Below, in pieces: positions 23,848 to 33,261 of a stretch of DNA of 64,000 bases (positions are counted from its first letter, which is position 1; every line of letters starts with the position of its first letter). The translations under genes and the position numbers were made by a program. The notes beneath the pieces are model-generated. The model saw nothing but the letters and a program-made list of their open reading frames with translations. It made no database searches and was not told the DNA's origin. The DNA is taken from contig JAUYGY010000019.1 of assembly GCA_030690315.1 (NCBI GenBank), forward strand, positions 90,129 through 154,128. Direction: 5' to 3'. This DNA is from Aequorivita sp. (lineage in GTDB: Bacteria > Bacteroidota > Bacteroidia > Flavobacteriales > Flavobacteriaceae).

Positions 23848-24456
23848 TTTCAGCTTTTTTAGCTCCACTTCATTTTCTATTACCGTGGTATTGTATTTCA
23901 ACGTCCACCCCATAGAATTCGTCAAAATATAAATTTTCTGTAGCTCTGAAATCAGGCGGTTTTCGGCGTTTGTTCGCAGTTCCGATTGTTCTATTTTTTT
24001 GCGAAGTGATTTTTCAATCCGGCTTTTAATTTTGTTGTAATCGGTTGCTGTAAACTGATTCAAATAATCCTGCGTAACATCGTAATATTGAATATTCGGA
24101 TTTATGGAAAGCTCCGGTTCGGGAATATTTGTAATGGTTACAGTTTTTGTGGTTTCGTCAACTTCTGTGTTTACTTGGCTTAAATCATATGCAATCGTTG
24201 CTTTCGCGTTCACCACAATCAATGCCTTTTTTCGGGCATCGAACATTCCGTAAAGCAAATCTTTGCTATCGTTATAACTGAAAACCTGCGCATAGCTGCC
24301 TTCGGTAACAATCAGTTTACCCACGTTTTTTAATTCCTTTTGAATTAAAGCGGAGTTGGCTTCCAACTGTTCGCGATTATCTTTTTTGTTTTCACAATAA
24401 CGAAGGCCGAAAACGATTACAAAGGCAATTACAATACCGAGGAAGATGTTTCGCAT
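23842..24456 (-). CDS. DUF4230 domain protein
   Basis: 204 aa. One N-terminal membrane anchor (about residues 5-20) is followed by a DUF4230-like domain with KLIVTEGSYAQVFSYNDS and the late conserved IYILTNSMGWTLKY. The function of the family is unknown. The domain would face the periplasm. Start ATG. Convergent with the nuclease gene. Confidence 0.82.
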   Translation of the reverse strand: MRNIFLGIVIAFVIVFGLRYCENKKDNREQLEANSALIQKELKNVGKLIVTEGSYAQVFSYNDSKDLLYGMFDARKKALIVVNAKATIAYDLSQVNTEVDETTKTVTITNIPEPELSINPNIQYYDVTQDYLNQFTATDYNKIKSRIEKSLRKKIEQSELRTNAENRLISELQKIYILTNSMGWTLKYNTTVIENEVELKKLKL

Positions 24457-24496
24457 AGCGCAAATTTTTTAGGGAAATTTAGGTAAAATTAATGAG

Positions 24497-24522
24497 ATTG
24501 CTTCGCTTCGCTCGCAATGACA
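24497..24522. repeat. REP-like palindrome
   Basis: A palindrome with outer arms ATTGC and GCAAT around a TTCGCTTCGCTC centre, followed by TGACA. Similar imperfect palindromes are scattered through Flavobacteriia genomes. It lies between the DUF4230 gene and the end of the outer-membrane barrel gene. Confidence 0.65.
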
Positions 24523-24523
24523 G

Positions 24524-27277
24524 TTACAAATCATATTTTATAACAAACATCACGATTCGAGGCATCACAAAATACTGTGAAGTTGTGTTGAACTGATCGT
24601 TAAAACTGTCGTTATTAATAGATTCTGTGTCCAAAATATTAGTAGCCTGCACCGAGAATTCCCAAGGGCTTTCGCCCTTTTGGTAATACAAGTTGGCGTT
24701 AAAGAAAGAATAACTATTCTCCACCGTTTTGGCATCGTTGGTGTATTTGTAATAATCCCATTCTGCAAAAAGATTGAAGTCCTTCAAAAACCGAAGGTTT
24801 ACGTTTGCATACGGACGATTTGTAAAAAAAGTTTGCTCAACGCCACCGTTGTCATATTCATTTTTCGTGAGGCGATACCCCACTTCAAAATTTGGAAAAC
24901 TCTTAAAGTTACTCAAAACACTGGCGTTATAGTTCTGCGTTAAACTTTGGCTTTCCTTTATTTCGTCATTTATAGTGTTGTTCGTTTTGCTAAGAAATAC
25001 AGCCGCATCAAGTTTAAACTGAACTTTTTTTATGGTTTTGCTGAACCTTCCCACCGCCAAAAATGTTTCATCGGGGAAGTTGCTGTCAAAATTTATAGGA
25101 CTGCTCACTTGGTTAATGCCCACCAATTCAGTGTTTGTTTTGATGGCATCAATCCGTCTCGTGTAACTCAAATTCCCGCCAATGTTTGTATAATTAAAAA
25201 GATTAAAGCTGAAATACGTTAAATTATAACTGTGCGAAAGTGAATTTTCCAACTCGCGATTTCCGCGGAAAAGGCGGTTGTAATTATTGAAAACATAGGC
25301 TTGGGCATAATTGTTCACATCGCTATATTCGGTAGTGATTGCGTAATTAAAACGCAGGTTTTCACTTTTCTTCAACTCCAAAACTACATTCACATCCGGT
25401 AAAACCATCCAATCGTTTTGTGTGGAAGTTGTTCCCAATTGTTCGTTTTTCAAATTGTAATTATGAAGCGTAACGCCCGGGGTGAAAATGAATTTCCCGC
25501 TTTTTAACTTATAATGAAGTCCAAAAAATGCATCCGTAAAAGTATAAGTTACATCGTTGTTGAAATCGTTTTCAGTAAAAGCATTTTGGCTTCCATTGTC
25601 CAAAACCTGAAAAATACTGGAGTTGAATTTTTGGTTGCTGTAAGTTGTGCCAATTGTAAAATTAAGATTGCTCAAATTATTAAGAACGTAGTAATAATCA
25701 ACTTTTGCATCAAGTTTATTGCTTTTTACGGTTTTGTTTTGATTCACGTTGTAACGGTCCGATTGTTCCAAAGGATCAAAAGTATCGTTGTTGCTATTTA
25801 GAGTATCATTTATAACGGTAAAAACTCCACGAAATGGAATGTTATCCTGCACCGCTTGATAAAAAGGATCTTCGTTTTGATATAAATGTTGCACTTCCGC
25901 AGCGAAAATATTTTTGTCGTTTAAAGTGTAGTAAGCATTCGCGTTTTGATTTATTGAAAAGGGTTTGTTCTCCTTTACTTCGGAAATATTATTCTGGTTT
26001 CCGCCAACTATTGAAATGGTAGTATCATCTTCCGTTTGCTTCGAAGTTTTTACCAAGGCGTCATAATCCAACTGAAAGTTTGTGTTGGGTTTATAAACGG
26101 CGCTCATTTTAAGCATTGCCAATTGGTTGCGCTGATCGTTTTCAGTATTTGTGTTTTCAGTAATTCCAGTGAGAATATACTGTCTGATGCTGTTATTTAC
26201 AATGTTCGTTTTGTTATCGCTCAAAATTCCGAAGCCGCTTACGTCCAATTTATCATTCACCGCATAACTGAAATTTCCGGCAACAAATTTCGCATCAATG
26301 CTTTTTGCGCGATCGTTTTGTGAAACTGCAAACCCGAGGTCGCTGTCACTAATGTTGAAATTGGTTCCGCCACCCCTATTGAAGTTTTTAAACCCACCCG
26401 TAAAGTTGAAATAATCGCGAAACGTAAAAGGCACTTCCCCAATATTGTTGAAATCAGTTATTAAATTAATACTGTATTTCGGGCTGTAATAAAACAACTT
26501 TGGATGCAACAAATAACGCCCGTTTTCTTCTTCATACTCGTCTGCCAGCCCTGCCCCGGCAGTAACTTCTCCAAACCAAAAGTTCTTTTTTCCTTCTTTT
26601 AATTTAATATTTATCGCAACGTTATCGCGATCGTTTCCGAGGCCGCGCATTTGGTCCACTTCGTTATAATTTCGAAGTACTTCCACTTTATCAACGGCAT
26701 CGGCGGGAATATTTTTGGTGGCCAATTTGCTGTCGCCATCAAAGAAATCTTTTCCCTCAACCATTACTTTGGTTACGGTTTTCCCTTCAACCTGTATTTC
26801 GCCATCTTCATTAACCTCAACGCCGGGCAGCTTTTTCATTACATCACCCAATTTCCGTTCGTCGCCATTTGTAAAACTGTCGGCATTGTAAACAATGGTA
26901 TCGCCCTTTACCGTTACTGGCATTTCGTACACAATTTCCACATCGTCCAATCGGTTTTCCTGCGGATTTAAGATGAAATCCAAATCAATATTCTCGGCAT
27001 CGGCGGGAACATTTACCGTTTGTTCCTTGGTTTCATAACCCAAAAAGCTTGCTCTTAAAATGTAGTTGTTACCTTTTGGAAGATCAAGCTGATAGCGCCC
27101 TTGGTAATTTGTGATTCCGTAGGATTCCGTTGCGCCGGAAGATTTTATACTGGCAATAACATTGGCAAATTCCAGCGCATTGCCGATGCTATCCTTGATT
27201 GTTCCTTTTACCTTTATGCTTTGCGCGGAAAGGGAAAGACTAAAAATAAGGGCAACTAACCAGAGTAGTTTTTTCAT
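24524..27277 (-). CDS. outer-membrane beta-barrel protein with carboxypeptidase-like N-terminal domain
   Basis: 917 aa from the ATG at 27277, with a signal peptide ending SLSAQS. An N-terminal carboxypeptidase-regulatory-like beta-sandwich (about 20-105, KVKGTIKDSIGNALEFANV) and a plug-like region (about 125-220, LGDVMKKLPGVEVNEDGEI) precede a long beta-barrel of the OMP_b-brl_3 type. This is the TonB-receptor-like architecture of Bacteroidota; the ligand is unknown. It is directly downstream of a GLPGLI protein gene, a frequent pairing. Confidence 0.88.
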   Translation of the reverse strand: MKKLLWLVALIFSLSLSAQSIKVKGTIKDSIGNALEFANVIASIKSSGATESYGITNYQGRYQLDLPKGNNYILRASFLGYETKEQTVNVPADAENIDLDFILNPQENRLDDVEIVYEMPVTVKGDTIVYNADSFTNGDERKLGDVMKKLPGVEVNEDGEIQVEGKTVTKVMVEGKDFFDGDSKLATKNIPADAVDKVEVLRNYNEVDQMRGLGNDRDNVAINIKLKEGKKNFWFGEVTAGAGLADEYEEENGRYLLHPKLFYYSPKYSINLITDFNNIGEVPFTFRDYFNFTGGFKNFNRGGGTNFNISDSDLGFAVSQNDRAKSIDAKFVAGNFSYAVNDKLDVSGFGILSDNKTNIVNNSIRQYILTGITENTNTENDQRNQLAMLKMSAVYKPNTNFQLDYDALVKTSKQTEDDTTISIVGGNQNNISEVKENKPFSINQNANAYYTLNDKNIFAAEVQHLYQNEDPFYQAVQDNIPFRGVFTVINDTLNSNNDTFDPLEQSDRYNVNQNKTVKSNKLDAKVDYYYVLNNLSNLNFTIGTTYSNQKFNSSIFQVLDNGSQNAFTENDFNNDVTYTFTDAFFGLHYKLKSGKFIFTPGVTLHNYNLKNEQLGTTSTQNDWMVLPDVNVVLELKKSENLRFNYAITTEYSDVNNYAQAYVFNNYNRLFRGNRELENSLSHSYNLTYFSFNLFNYTNIGGNLSYTRRIDAIKTNTELVGINQVSSPINFDSNFPDETFLAVGRFSKTIKKVQFKLDAAVFLSKTNNTINDEIKESQSLTQNYNASVLSNFKSFPNFEVGYRLTKNEYDNGGVEQTFFTNRPYANVNLRFLKDFNLFAEWDYYKYTNDAKTVENSYSFFNANLYYQKGESPWEFSVQATNILDTESINNDSFNDQFNTTSQYFVMPRIVMFVIKYDL

Positions 27278-27298
27278 AGTATGCATTCAGGAAAACTA

Positions 27299-27323
27299 GG
27301 TCTCGACTGCGCTCGACCAGACA
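27299..27323. repeat. REP-like palindrome (GAGCGCAGTCGA core)
   Basis: An imperfect palindrome with ends GGTC and GACC around a CGACTGCGCTCG core, in the 80-base gap before the barrel gene. The same core is found at 39052-39077, 39098-39123 and inside the paaH and E1 coding regions. Confidence 0.7.
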
Positions 27324-27356
27324 TATTGAATATGCGGTGATAATGAAAAAATGTTT

Positions 27357-28229
27357 TTAAAAACCACCACCACGACGACCATTGCCTCCGCTGTTTCTAA
27401 AATTCTCACGCATCTCGTCTGTTTTTTCCTTTACTATTTTTACGTATTCGGCACGTGTAACTTCTTTTCCTTTTGTGGGAGGTTCAATATTTTCGGCATC
27501 TTTTGGGTTCATCACAATTTTGGAACACAAAAGTGTGGTTCTGTAAACATTCAATTCCAAAATAAGACCGGGAAGTCCCGCAAATTCGCCGGGTCCATTG
27601 CTTACTGGAATTTGAGGGGTGAACCAAGCGGTAACCTCAATTTCTTCTGGAATTTCGATCATATCCATAGGATCTTGGGTTTGGGCGCTGTCATTTTTCA
27701 CTTCAGCATTTTCCTTTTCATCTTTCTTTTTTGGGCGAGCCATGCTGTAATCATTGGGATCCACTTTTTTAATTGCAGTGGCTTTAAAAGCAATGTATTG
27801 GCCAATGGGTTTTGATTCCTTTGTTATTTGCCAATCCAAAGTTTTAATGGAATCTGTCACCAAAAATTGTTTTCCGAAGAATTCATTTTCCTCAACAATC
27901 TGTCCTGTTTTCAGATTTTTGTACTGAACTCCGGGCGTAAAACTGCTCATCATCATTTTAAAACCTGGATTCATTGGCGCGGCATCCAGTTTTTCCTCTT
28001 CTTTATAAATGGATTCGTCTTTGTTGAAGGTAAGAACGTAGGTTTTCTCCAACGCGCTTTTCATCATTTGAGCCACGGTTTTTTTCATCTCTTCGCTCAT
28101 TTCACGACCTCCGCCAAGGGCATCCATATCTACCGTGGTTTTGGATTCATAAAATGCTTGACCGCTTATGTTTTGGGCGTTTATTCCGAAAGAAAAAAGG
28201 AGCAGAAAAATTAGAGTATATTTTATCAT
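27357..28229 (-). CDS. GLPGLI family secreted protein
   Basis: 290 aa with a signal peptide ending in FGINAQ. The name-giving motif is present as FAGLPGLILELNV at about residue 220. Function is unknown; such proteins often precede a TonB-type barrel gene, as here, and may work with it at the cell surface. The C-terminus is Gly/Arg-rich (NGRRGGGF). Start ATG. Confidence 0.88.
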   Translation of the reverse strand: MIKYTLIFLLLFSFGINAQNISGQAFYESKTTVDMDALGGGREMSEEMKKTVAQMMKSALEKTYVLTFNKDESIYKEEEKLDAAPMNPGFKMMMSSFTPGVQYKNLKTGQIVEENEFFGKQFLVTDSIKTLDWQITKESKPIGQYIAFKATAIKKVDPNDYSMARPKKKDEKENAEVKNDSAQTQDPMDMIEIPEEIEVTAWFTPQIPVSNGPGEFAGLPGLILELNVYRTTLLCSKIVMNPKDAENIEPPTKGKEVTRAEYVKIVKEKTDEMRENFRNSGGNGRRGGGF

Positions 28230-28401
28230 AAGAATTTGTTGAAGCTTAAAAGTAAAAATTAAAACACTTTGACAAAAAAGTTTAAGAATAGTTTAATTTG
28301 TTTGAACAAAAATAATCGCTACCACTAAGACGAACCAAGTTATAATCTGTTACATTATTTATCGTTTAAATAATAGCCTCATTTTGTAACTTGCCCACTC
28401 T

Positions 28402-29202
28402 ATGAAACAATTTTTAATTCTTTTTCTGCTTATTTGCCAAATGAGCATTGCGCAAAGCCTCGCTCCAATTAGCAAGGCACCGTTTGTTGTTGATAGGTTT
28501 ATAGGTTTGGATAATTACAAAAATACTTACTTCATAAAAGATCACGTCCTGAACAAGCAAGGCCCAGACGGCAATTTTCTTTTCAACGACCTGCAATTGG
28601 GGCGGATTACTTCGGTAGATATAATAAATCCGCTGAAAGTTGTTGTGTTTTTTCAGGATACAAATACGGTGGTTTTGCTGGACAATAAATTGAATGAAAT
28701 TGAACGTATAAATTTTAATAATTTACCGCAATTTTTTAACGTTAGCACCGCCACAAATGCCGGAAACAATAGTCTATGGCTTTTTAATGTGGACACCCAG
28801 CAGCTGGAACTTTACAATTACGGTTCCAAATTGCAAACTGTAGTTTCGCAGCCTTTTCCTGGGAAATTGATATCGCAGGCAAGCAATTTCAATTATTGTT
28901 TCACTTTAATGGAAAAGAATTTACGTGCTTTCAATATTTATGGAAGTATTTTAAATGAAGCTCCTTCCGAAGGTTATGAACGGATTATTCAGCAGAATGA
29001 AAACTTGATCGCTTTAAAGGAAAATTCGCTTTATTATATTCCCGATTTCGCAAAGCGCAATGAAGCCATTTCACACGAAACCGTAAAGCTGTCGTTCCCC
29101 GAAATAACAATTAAAGATTTGCAGCTTACCAATGATTTCCTGTATATTTATGACGGCGAAAATTTGCACACTTTTAAACTAACCCTTCCAACCCAAGAAT
29201 AA
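28402..29202 (+). CDS. conserved secreted protein of unknown function
   Basis: 266 aa with a clear signal peptide (MKQFLILFLLICQMSIAQS). The rest is a series of beta-strand-rich segments (VVVFFQDTNTVVLLDNKLNE, LWLFNVDTQQLELYN, LYIYDGENLHTF) that suggests a beta-propeller-like periplasmic or surface protein. I do not recognise a named family. It ends two bases before the deoxynucleoside kinase gene and is very likely in the same transcript. Confidence 0.78.
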   Translation: MKQFLILFLLICQMSIAQSLAPISKAPFVVDRFIGLDNYKNTYFIKDHVLNKQGPDGNFLFNDLQLGRITSVDIINPLKVVVFFQDTNTVVLLDNKLNEIERINFNNLPQFFNVSTATNAGNNSLWLFNVDTQQLELYNYGSKLQTVVSQPFPGKLISQASNFNYCFTLMEKNLRAFNIYGSILNEAPSEGYERIIQQNENLIALKENSLYYIPDFAKRNEAISHETVKLSFPEITIKDLQLTNDFLYIYDGENLHTFKLTLPTQE

Positions 29203-29204
29203 AT

Positions 29205-29819
29205 ATGCACGTTGCAATTGCAGGAAACATAGGTTCCGGAAAGACCACCCTTACACGTTTATTGGCAAAACATTACAAATGGCAGGCCCATTATGAAGAT
29301 GTTGAAGACAACCCTTATTTGGACGATTTTTACAATCAAATGGAGCGCTGGTCCTTCAACCTGCAAATTTACTTTTTGAACAGTCGCTTCCGCCAGATCG
29401 TGGAAATTCGTGAAAAAGGCAAAAATGTAATCCAAGATAGAACCATTTATGAGGATGCCAATATTTTCGCCCCAAACCTGCACGCTATGGGCTTGATGAC
29501 CAACCGCGATTTTGAAAACTACCGTTCGCTTTTTGATTTAATGGAAAGCGTTACCGCAGGTCCAGATTTGCTTATTTATTTGCGAAGCAGTATTCCCAAT
29601 CTTGTAAACCAAATCCACAAACGCGGCCGCGAATATGAAAACTCCATCAGCATTGAATACCTAAGCCGTCTCAACGAGCGTTACGAGGCCTGGATTCACG
29701 GTTATGACAAAAGCAACCTCATTATTTTTGATGTGGATAACATCAACTTTGTGGACGATCCCGAACATTTGGGGCAGGTAATCAATAAGATTGATGCAGA
29801 GTTGCATGGCTTGTTTTAA
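29205..29819 (+). CDS. deoxynucleoside kinase
   Basis: A 204-aa salvage kinase that phosphorylates deoxynucleosides. The P-loop GNIGSGKTTL is at residues 7-16, the substrate-binding Glu is in YEDVEDNPYLDDF, the DR motif is in QDRTIYEDANIF, and the lid Arg are in KRGREYENSI. Substrate preference (adenosine/guanosine or broader) is not determined by sequence alone. Start ATG, two bases after the upstream stop. Confidence 0.88.
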   Translation: MHVAIAGNIGSGKTTLTRLLAKHYKWQAHYEDVEDNPYLDDFYNQMERWSFNLQIYFLNSRFRQIVEIREKGKNVIQDRTIYEDANIFAPNLHAMGLMTNRDFENYRSLFDLMESVTAGPDLLIYLRSSIPNLVNQIHKRGREYENSISIEYLSRLNERYEAWIHGYDKSNLIIFDVDNINFVDDPEHLGQVINKIDAELHGLF

Positions 29820-29878
29820 ACCTTAACGTTTCCATTACACTTTCCTATTTTTAAAACCATTATTTTGCCATAAATACT

Positions 29879-31918
29879 ATGGCAACACTCTATAACACCA
29901 AATTTTACCACCGCGATCTTTCGTGGCTTCGCTTTAATCACCGCGTTTTGCAGGAAGCTGCGGACGACGGGAATCTGCTTTACGAGCGCATAAAATTCCT
30001 TGCAATTTTTTCATCAAATCTGGACGAATTTTTCCGGGTGCGCGTTTCCGATATTCGGCAGATCAAAAAAATTGAAAAACCGCTTCGGAAAAAACTGATA
30101 AGCAAACCAAACAGCGTTTTAAAGGAAATAAAAAATCAGGTTGATATTCAGCAAGACGAATTTGGAAGAATTTTTAAGGAAGAAATAATTCCGCAACTGG
30201 CTTTGGAGGGAATCCACCTTATTCGCCACGAAGATTTTTCAGAATTACAAAAGAAGCAAGCCACCACTTATTTTGAAGAAATCCTAAAGCAAATTATTGA
30301 AATAAGCAGCAATCCCAGCACTAAAAACCATGCTGTTTTTGTAAAGAATGAACGGCTTTATCTGGCTGCTCAAATTGAAAATGAGGAATTTATTTTAGTT
30401 GAAATCCCAGAAACCGAACCGCGTTTTTTTGTGTTTCCTTCGGAAGACAACAAGAATTTTCACATTACATTTATTGATGATATTTTAAAATTCAATCTCG
30501 AAAATCAATATTCAAAAAAGGGCAAAACCGATTTCTTTTCGATTAAAATTTCCCGCGATGCAGAACTTTATATTGAAGATGAATTCTCCGGAAATTTGAT
30601 GGAAAAAATAAAGGCAGCCCTACCCAAAAGAGATACCGGCCAAGCCACCCGCATTTTGATCGATCCAAAAATGCCGAATGAATTTAAAGACATTTTAAAA
30701 AATGCGCTCGACGTTAATCAGACCGATGTTGTTTTGGGCGGACGTTACCACAATTTCAAGGATTTTTTCGGGTTCCCAAATCCTACGCAGAAGAAACTTG
30801 CCAACGAAAAACTTATGCCGTTACCGCATCCTATTTTGGAAGATTGCGATTCCATTTTTGCGGAAATTGACAAGAAAGATCAATTGCTTCATTACCCCTA
30901 CCAAAGTTTTAAACCCGTAATAAAATTGCTGGAGGAAGCCGCATCAGATCCAACCGTAACAACAATCAAAATGACCATTTACCGCTCTGCAGATGAGTCT
31001 GCCCTGAATGATGCCATTGCGCTCGCTTCAAAAAATGGGAAAGATGTAACCATATTTATGGAAGTAAAAGCACGGTTTGACGAGCAAAACAATTTTAAAT
31101 GGGGCGCGATATTTCGAGAAAGTGGCGCCAAAGTAATTTACAGTTATCCGGATATAAAAGTACACTCTAAAATACTTTATATTGAACGCAGAATAGAAGG
31201 AAAAATGCAGCGATACGCTTACATCGGCACTGGAAATTTCAATGAAAACACTGCGAAACTTTATACGGATTTTGGATTAATGACTTCCAATAAAAAGATC
31301 ACGAAAGACTTGAAAAAAGTTTTTATGGTTTTGGAACGCGATATGATTATCCCAAAAACCAAAGAATTGCTGGTGTCGCCATTTACAACCCGCGAGCGTT
31401 TTACGGCACTGGTTGAAGATGAAATTGCATTGGCAACTGCAGGCAAAAAGGGATTGATTATTTTAAAAATGAACAGCTTGGAAGACGAGCGGATGATAAT
31501 GGAGCTTTACAAAGCCAGCAATGCCGGTGTTGAAATTCGATTACTGATTAGAGGAATGTGTTCTTTAGTGCCGGGAATTAAGGGCCAAAGTGAAAATATT
31601 CACATTATCAGTATTGTTGATCGTTTTTTGGAACACGGCAGGGTATATCTCTTCGGAAATAATGGCGATGAGAAGCTGTTTATTGGCTCGGCCGACTGGA
31701 TGACACGAAACCTTACCCACCGCATTGAGGTAGTAACGCCAATCTGGGATGCAGATCATAAAAAAACAATTCGGGAGCTGCTAAATATTGAATTGGAAGA
31801 CAACGTAAAAGCCCGAATTGTTGATGCCGAACAGCGGAATGAATATGTGAGGAATTCTGAAAAACCTTTGCAGTCGCAGTTGGCAACCTATGAGTATTTC
31901 AAAAATGCTATTTTATAA
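29879..31918 (+). CDS. ppk1: polyphosphate kinase 1
   Basis: Reversibly polymerises the terminal phosphate of ATP into polyphosphate. 679 aa with the N-terminal helical domain (DLSWLRFNHRVLQEA), the metal and polyphosphate region MTIYRSADES and EVKARFDEQNNFKW, the autophosphorylated His in KVHSKILYIERR, and the second active-site His in MTRNLTHRIEVV. Start ATG. Its end overlaps the convergent App1-like gene by 11 bases. Confidence 0.95.
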   Translation: MATLYNTKFYHRDLSWLRFNHRVLQEAADDGNLLYERIKFLAIFSSNLDEFFRVRVSDIRQIKKIEKPLRKKLISKPNSVLKEIKNQVDIQQDEFGRIFKEEIIPQLALEGIHLIRHEDFSELQKKQATTYFEEILKQIIEISSNPSTKNHAVFVKNERLYLAAQIENEEFILVEIPETEPRFFVFPSEDNKNFHITFIDDILKFNLENQYSKKGKTDFFSIKISRDAELYIEDEFSGNLMEKIKAALPKRDTGQATRILIDPKMPNEFKDILKNALDVNQTDVVLGGRYHNFKDFFGFPNPTQKKLANEKLMPLPHPILEDCDSIFAEIDKKDQLLHYPYQSFKPVIKLLEEAASDPTVTTIKMTIYRSADESALNDAIALASKNGKDVTIFMEVKARFDEQNNFKWGAIFRESGAKVIYSYPDIKVHSKILYIERRIEGKMQRYAYIGTGNFNENTAKLYTDFGLMTSNKKITKDLKKVFMVLERDMIIPKTKELLVSPFTTRERFTALVEDEIALATAGKKGLIILKMNSLEDERMIMELYKASNAGVEIRLLIRGMCSLVPGIKGQSENIHIISIVDRFLEHGRVYLFGNNGDEKLFIGSADWMTRNLTHRIEVVTPIWDADHKKTIRELLNIELEDNVKARIVDAEQRNEYVRNSEKPLQSQLATYEYFKNAIL

Positions 31919-32912
31919 AACCTTGTTGCTTGGCGTGGTCCATGGCGGCCTCACTTTTGTCCACCAATAAAACGGGCACAGTTTCATACTTTTCGAAAAG
32001 ACCTTTTACGCGAATCATTTTTCGGCTATGATTCACGCTTCGCATGTAAATTGCAAGGATTCGTTCTGGGTGTGCTTCGGCAATTTCAATATAAATATCT
32101 GGGTCGTGTTCGCCGCTGTCGCCAATTAAGATGAACGACAATTGCGGATATGTTTTCAGAATATTGATGATTTCCTGTTGTTTCTGCGGCTTTTCGGGTT
32201 TGTATTTTTTAGCGAAGGGATTTACAAAATCTCGAAGCAAAATAGGGCCTTTGGGGAAATTGTGCTTTTCAAGAAATACTTCCAAATAGTTGTAAAGGTT
32301 CCACGGACTGTGGCTTACGTAGAATAACGGATTGCAATCCTTGCCGGATTTTCCATCCCTCAATTTTTCATAAAAAGCTGCCGCTCCTTCCAATGGAACC
32401 CGTTTTTCCGCTCTTTTAAAAACAGTGTTTTTAGCCACTCTCCACTTAAAGCGTGACGTTAAACCCGTGTGCATTATGGTATCGTCAATGTCGCTAATTA
32501 TCCCGAATGTAGCCGTTTCAGAAGTAATCATTACTTCGCCAGAAAATTTATTGTCGCTTTGTATTTTTATATTTTGGGATTTTTCAGCAAAGGACATTTC
32601 ATATTCCAACCAACCCTTTTCATTGACTAATGACGAAATATTCTCGATAGCTTCATCAATCAAAAAATAGCCCTGATCATCACTTTTAGTTTCAATTTTT
32701 CTGCCATCGGGAAGGGTTAAGATCAGTGGGGTATTTTTCACCAAATCGGTTTCAAAGCGTTTATAGGTATTCCACAGTAGGTTGAAAAAACCTTTTTTGG
32801 AAAGGTCGATGTTTTCATCCTCCAGTGCACGGCCTTTTACGTATAAATGGTTTGACGTGCCATAGCTTCGGAAAGTGATAATTTGTAAAGGGTCTTTTTT
32901 GAAGAAATTCAT
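31908..32912 (-). CDS. App1-like phosphatase domain protein (DUF2183)
   Basis: About 334 aa from the ATG at 32912. Residues after about 130 carry the DxDxT/V-type signature ISDIDDTIMHTG, then YVSHSPWNLYN and LIGDSGEHDPDIY, as in the actin-patch-protein-1/phosphatidate-phosphatase-like family. The front part is a beta-rich domain. The substrate in bacteria is unknown. The frame is open further upstream, but that DNA is a GTAATTA-type heptamer array, so the later ATG is preferred. Confidence 0.85.
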   Translation of the reverse strand: MNFFKKDPLQIITFRSYGTSNHLYVKGRALEDENIDLSKKGFFNLLWNTYKRFETDLVKNTPLILTLPDGRKIETKSDDQGYFLIDEAIENISSLVNEKGWLEYEMSFAEKSQNIKIQSDNKFSGEVMITSETATFGIISDIDDTIMHTGLTSRFKWRVAKNTVFKRAEKRVPLEGAAAFYEKLRDGKSGKDCNPLFYVSHSPWNLYNYLEVFLEKHNFPKGPILLRDFVNPFAKKYKPEKPQKQQEIINILKTYPQLSFILIGDSGEHDPDIYIEIAEAHPERILAIYMRSVNHSRKMIRVKGLFEKYETVPVLLVDKSEAAMDHAKQQGFIK

Positions 32913-32923
32913 AGCAAAGCTAA

Positions 32924-32951
32924 AGTAATTAGTAATGTGTAATGAGTAATT
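32924..32951. repeat. heptamer array (AGTAATT/TGTAATG units)
   Basis: Four units start at 32924, 32931, 32938 and 32945, eleven bases upstream of the App1-like start. The same class recurs at 33172-33199. Confidence 0.85.
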
Positions 32952-33097
32952 ATTGTTGTCCATATTAAAAATAATGTAATGTCCCATCAAAAATACTAGT
33001 TCCTTGTATTTTCTTTATTTCTGGTAATTTCTTATGTGGATGGTTATGCCGTTAGGCATTAAATATAGGTAAAAAAGAAAACACCCCCCAAGCCCAT

Positions 33098-33114
33098 CCG
33101 TCCCGTAGGGACGG
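33098..33114. repeat. perfect REP-like hairpin
   Basis: CCGTCCC and GGGACGG form a perfect 7-bp stem around GTA. It lies in the gap between the App1-like and hppA genes. It is a second palindrome class, distinct from the CAGTCGA type. Confidence 0.7.
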
Positions 33115-33171
33115 CATTATAACACAATGTTTCTTTTGATATTGTTATAATTATATAGGACAACAATGATT

Positions 33172-33199
33172 TGTAATGTGTAATTTGTACTGAGTATTG
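33172..33199. repeat. heptamer array (TGTAATG/AGTATTG units)
   Basis: Four units start at 33172, 33179, 33186 and 33193 (TGTAATG, TGTAATT, TGTACTG, AGTATTG). The sequence drifts from one class into the AGTATTG class of S23 unit 3. The 349-base gap 32913-33261 holds this array, the one at 32924, the hairpin at 33098, the terminator at 33207 and no gene. Confidence 0.85.
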
Positions 33200-33206
33200 A
33201 GAACAA

Positions 33207-33233
33207 AAAACCCTGTGAATTCACAGGGTTTTT
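33207..33233 (-). terminator. terminator of hppA
   Basis: CCCTGTGAATTCACAGGG is a perfect palindrome (33211-33228) with an A-run on one side and a T-run on the other, so it can act in both directions. It lies 28 bases after the hppA stop. Confidence 0.85.
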
Positions 33234-33261
33234 ATTTGAAAAAGGGATTATTGAATAGCAG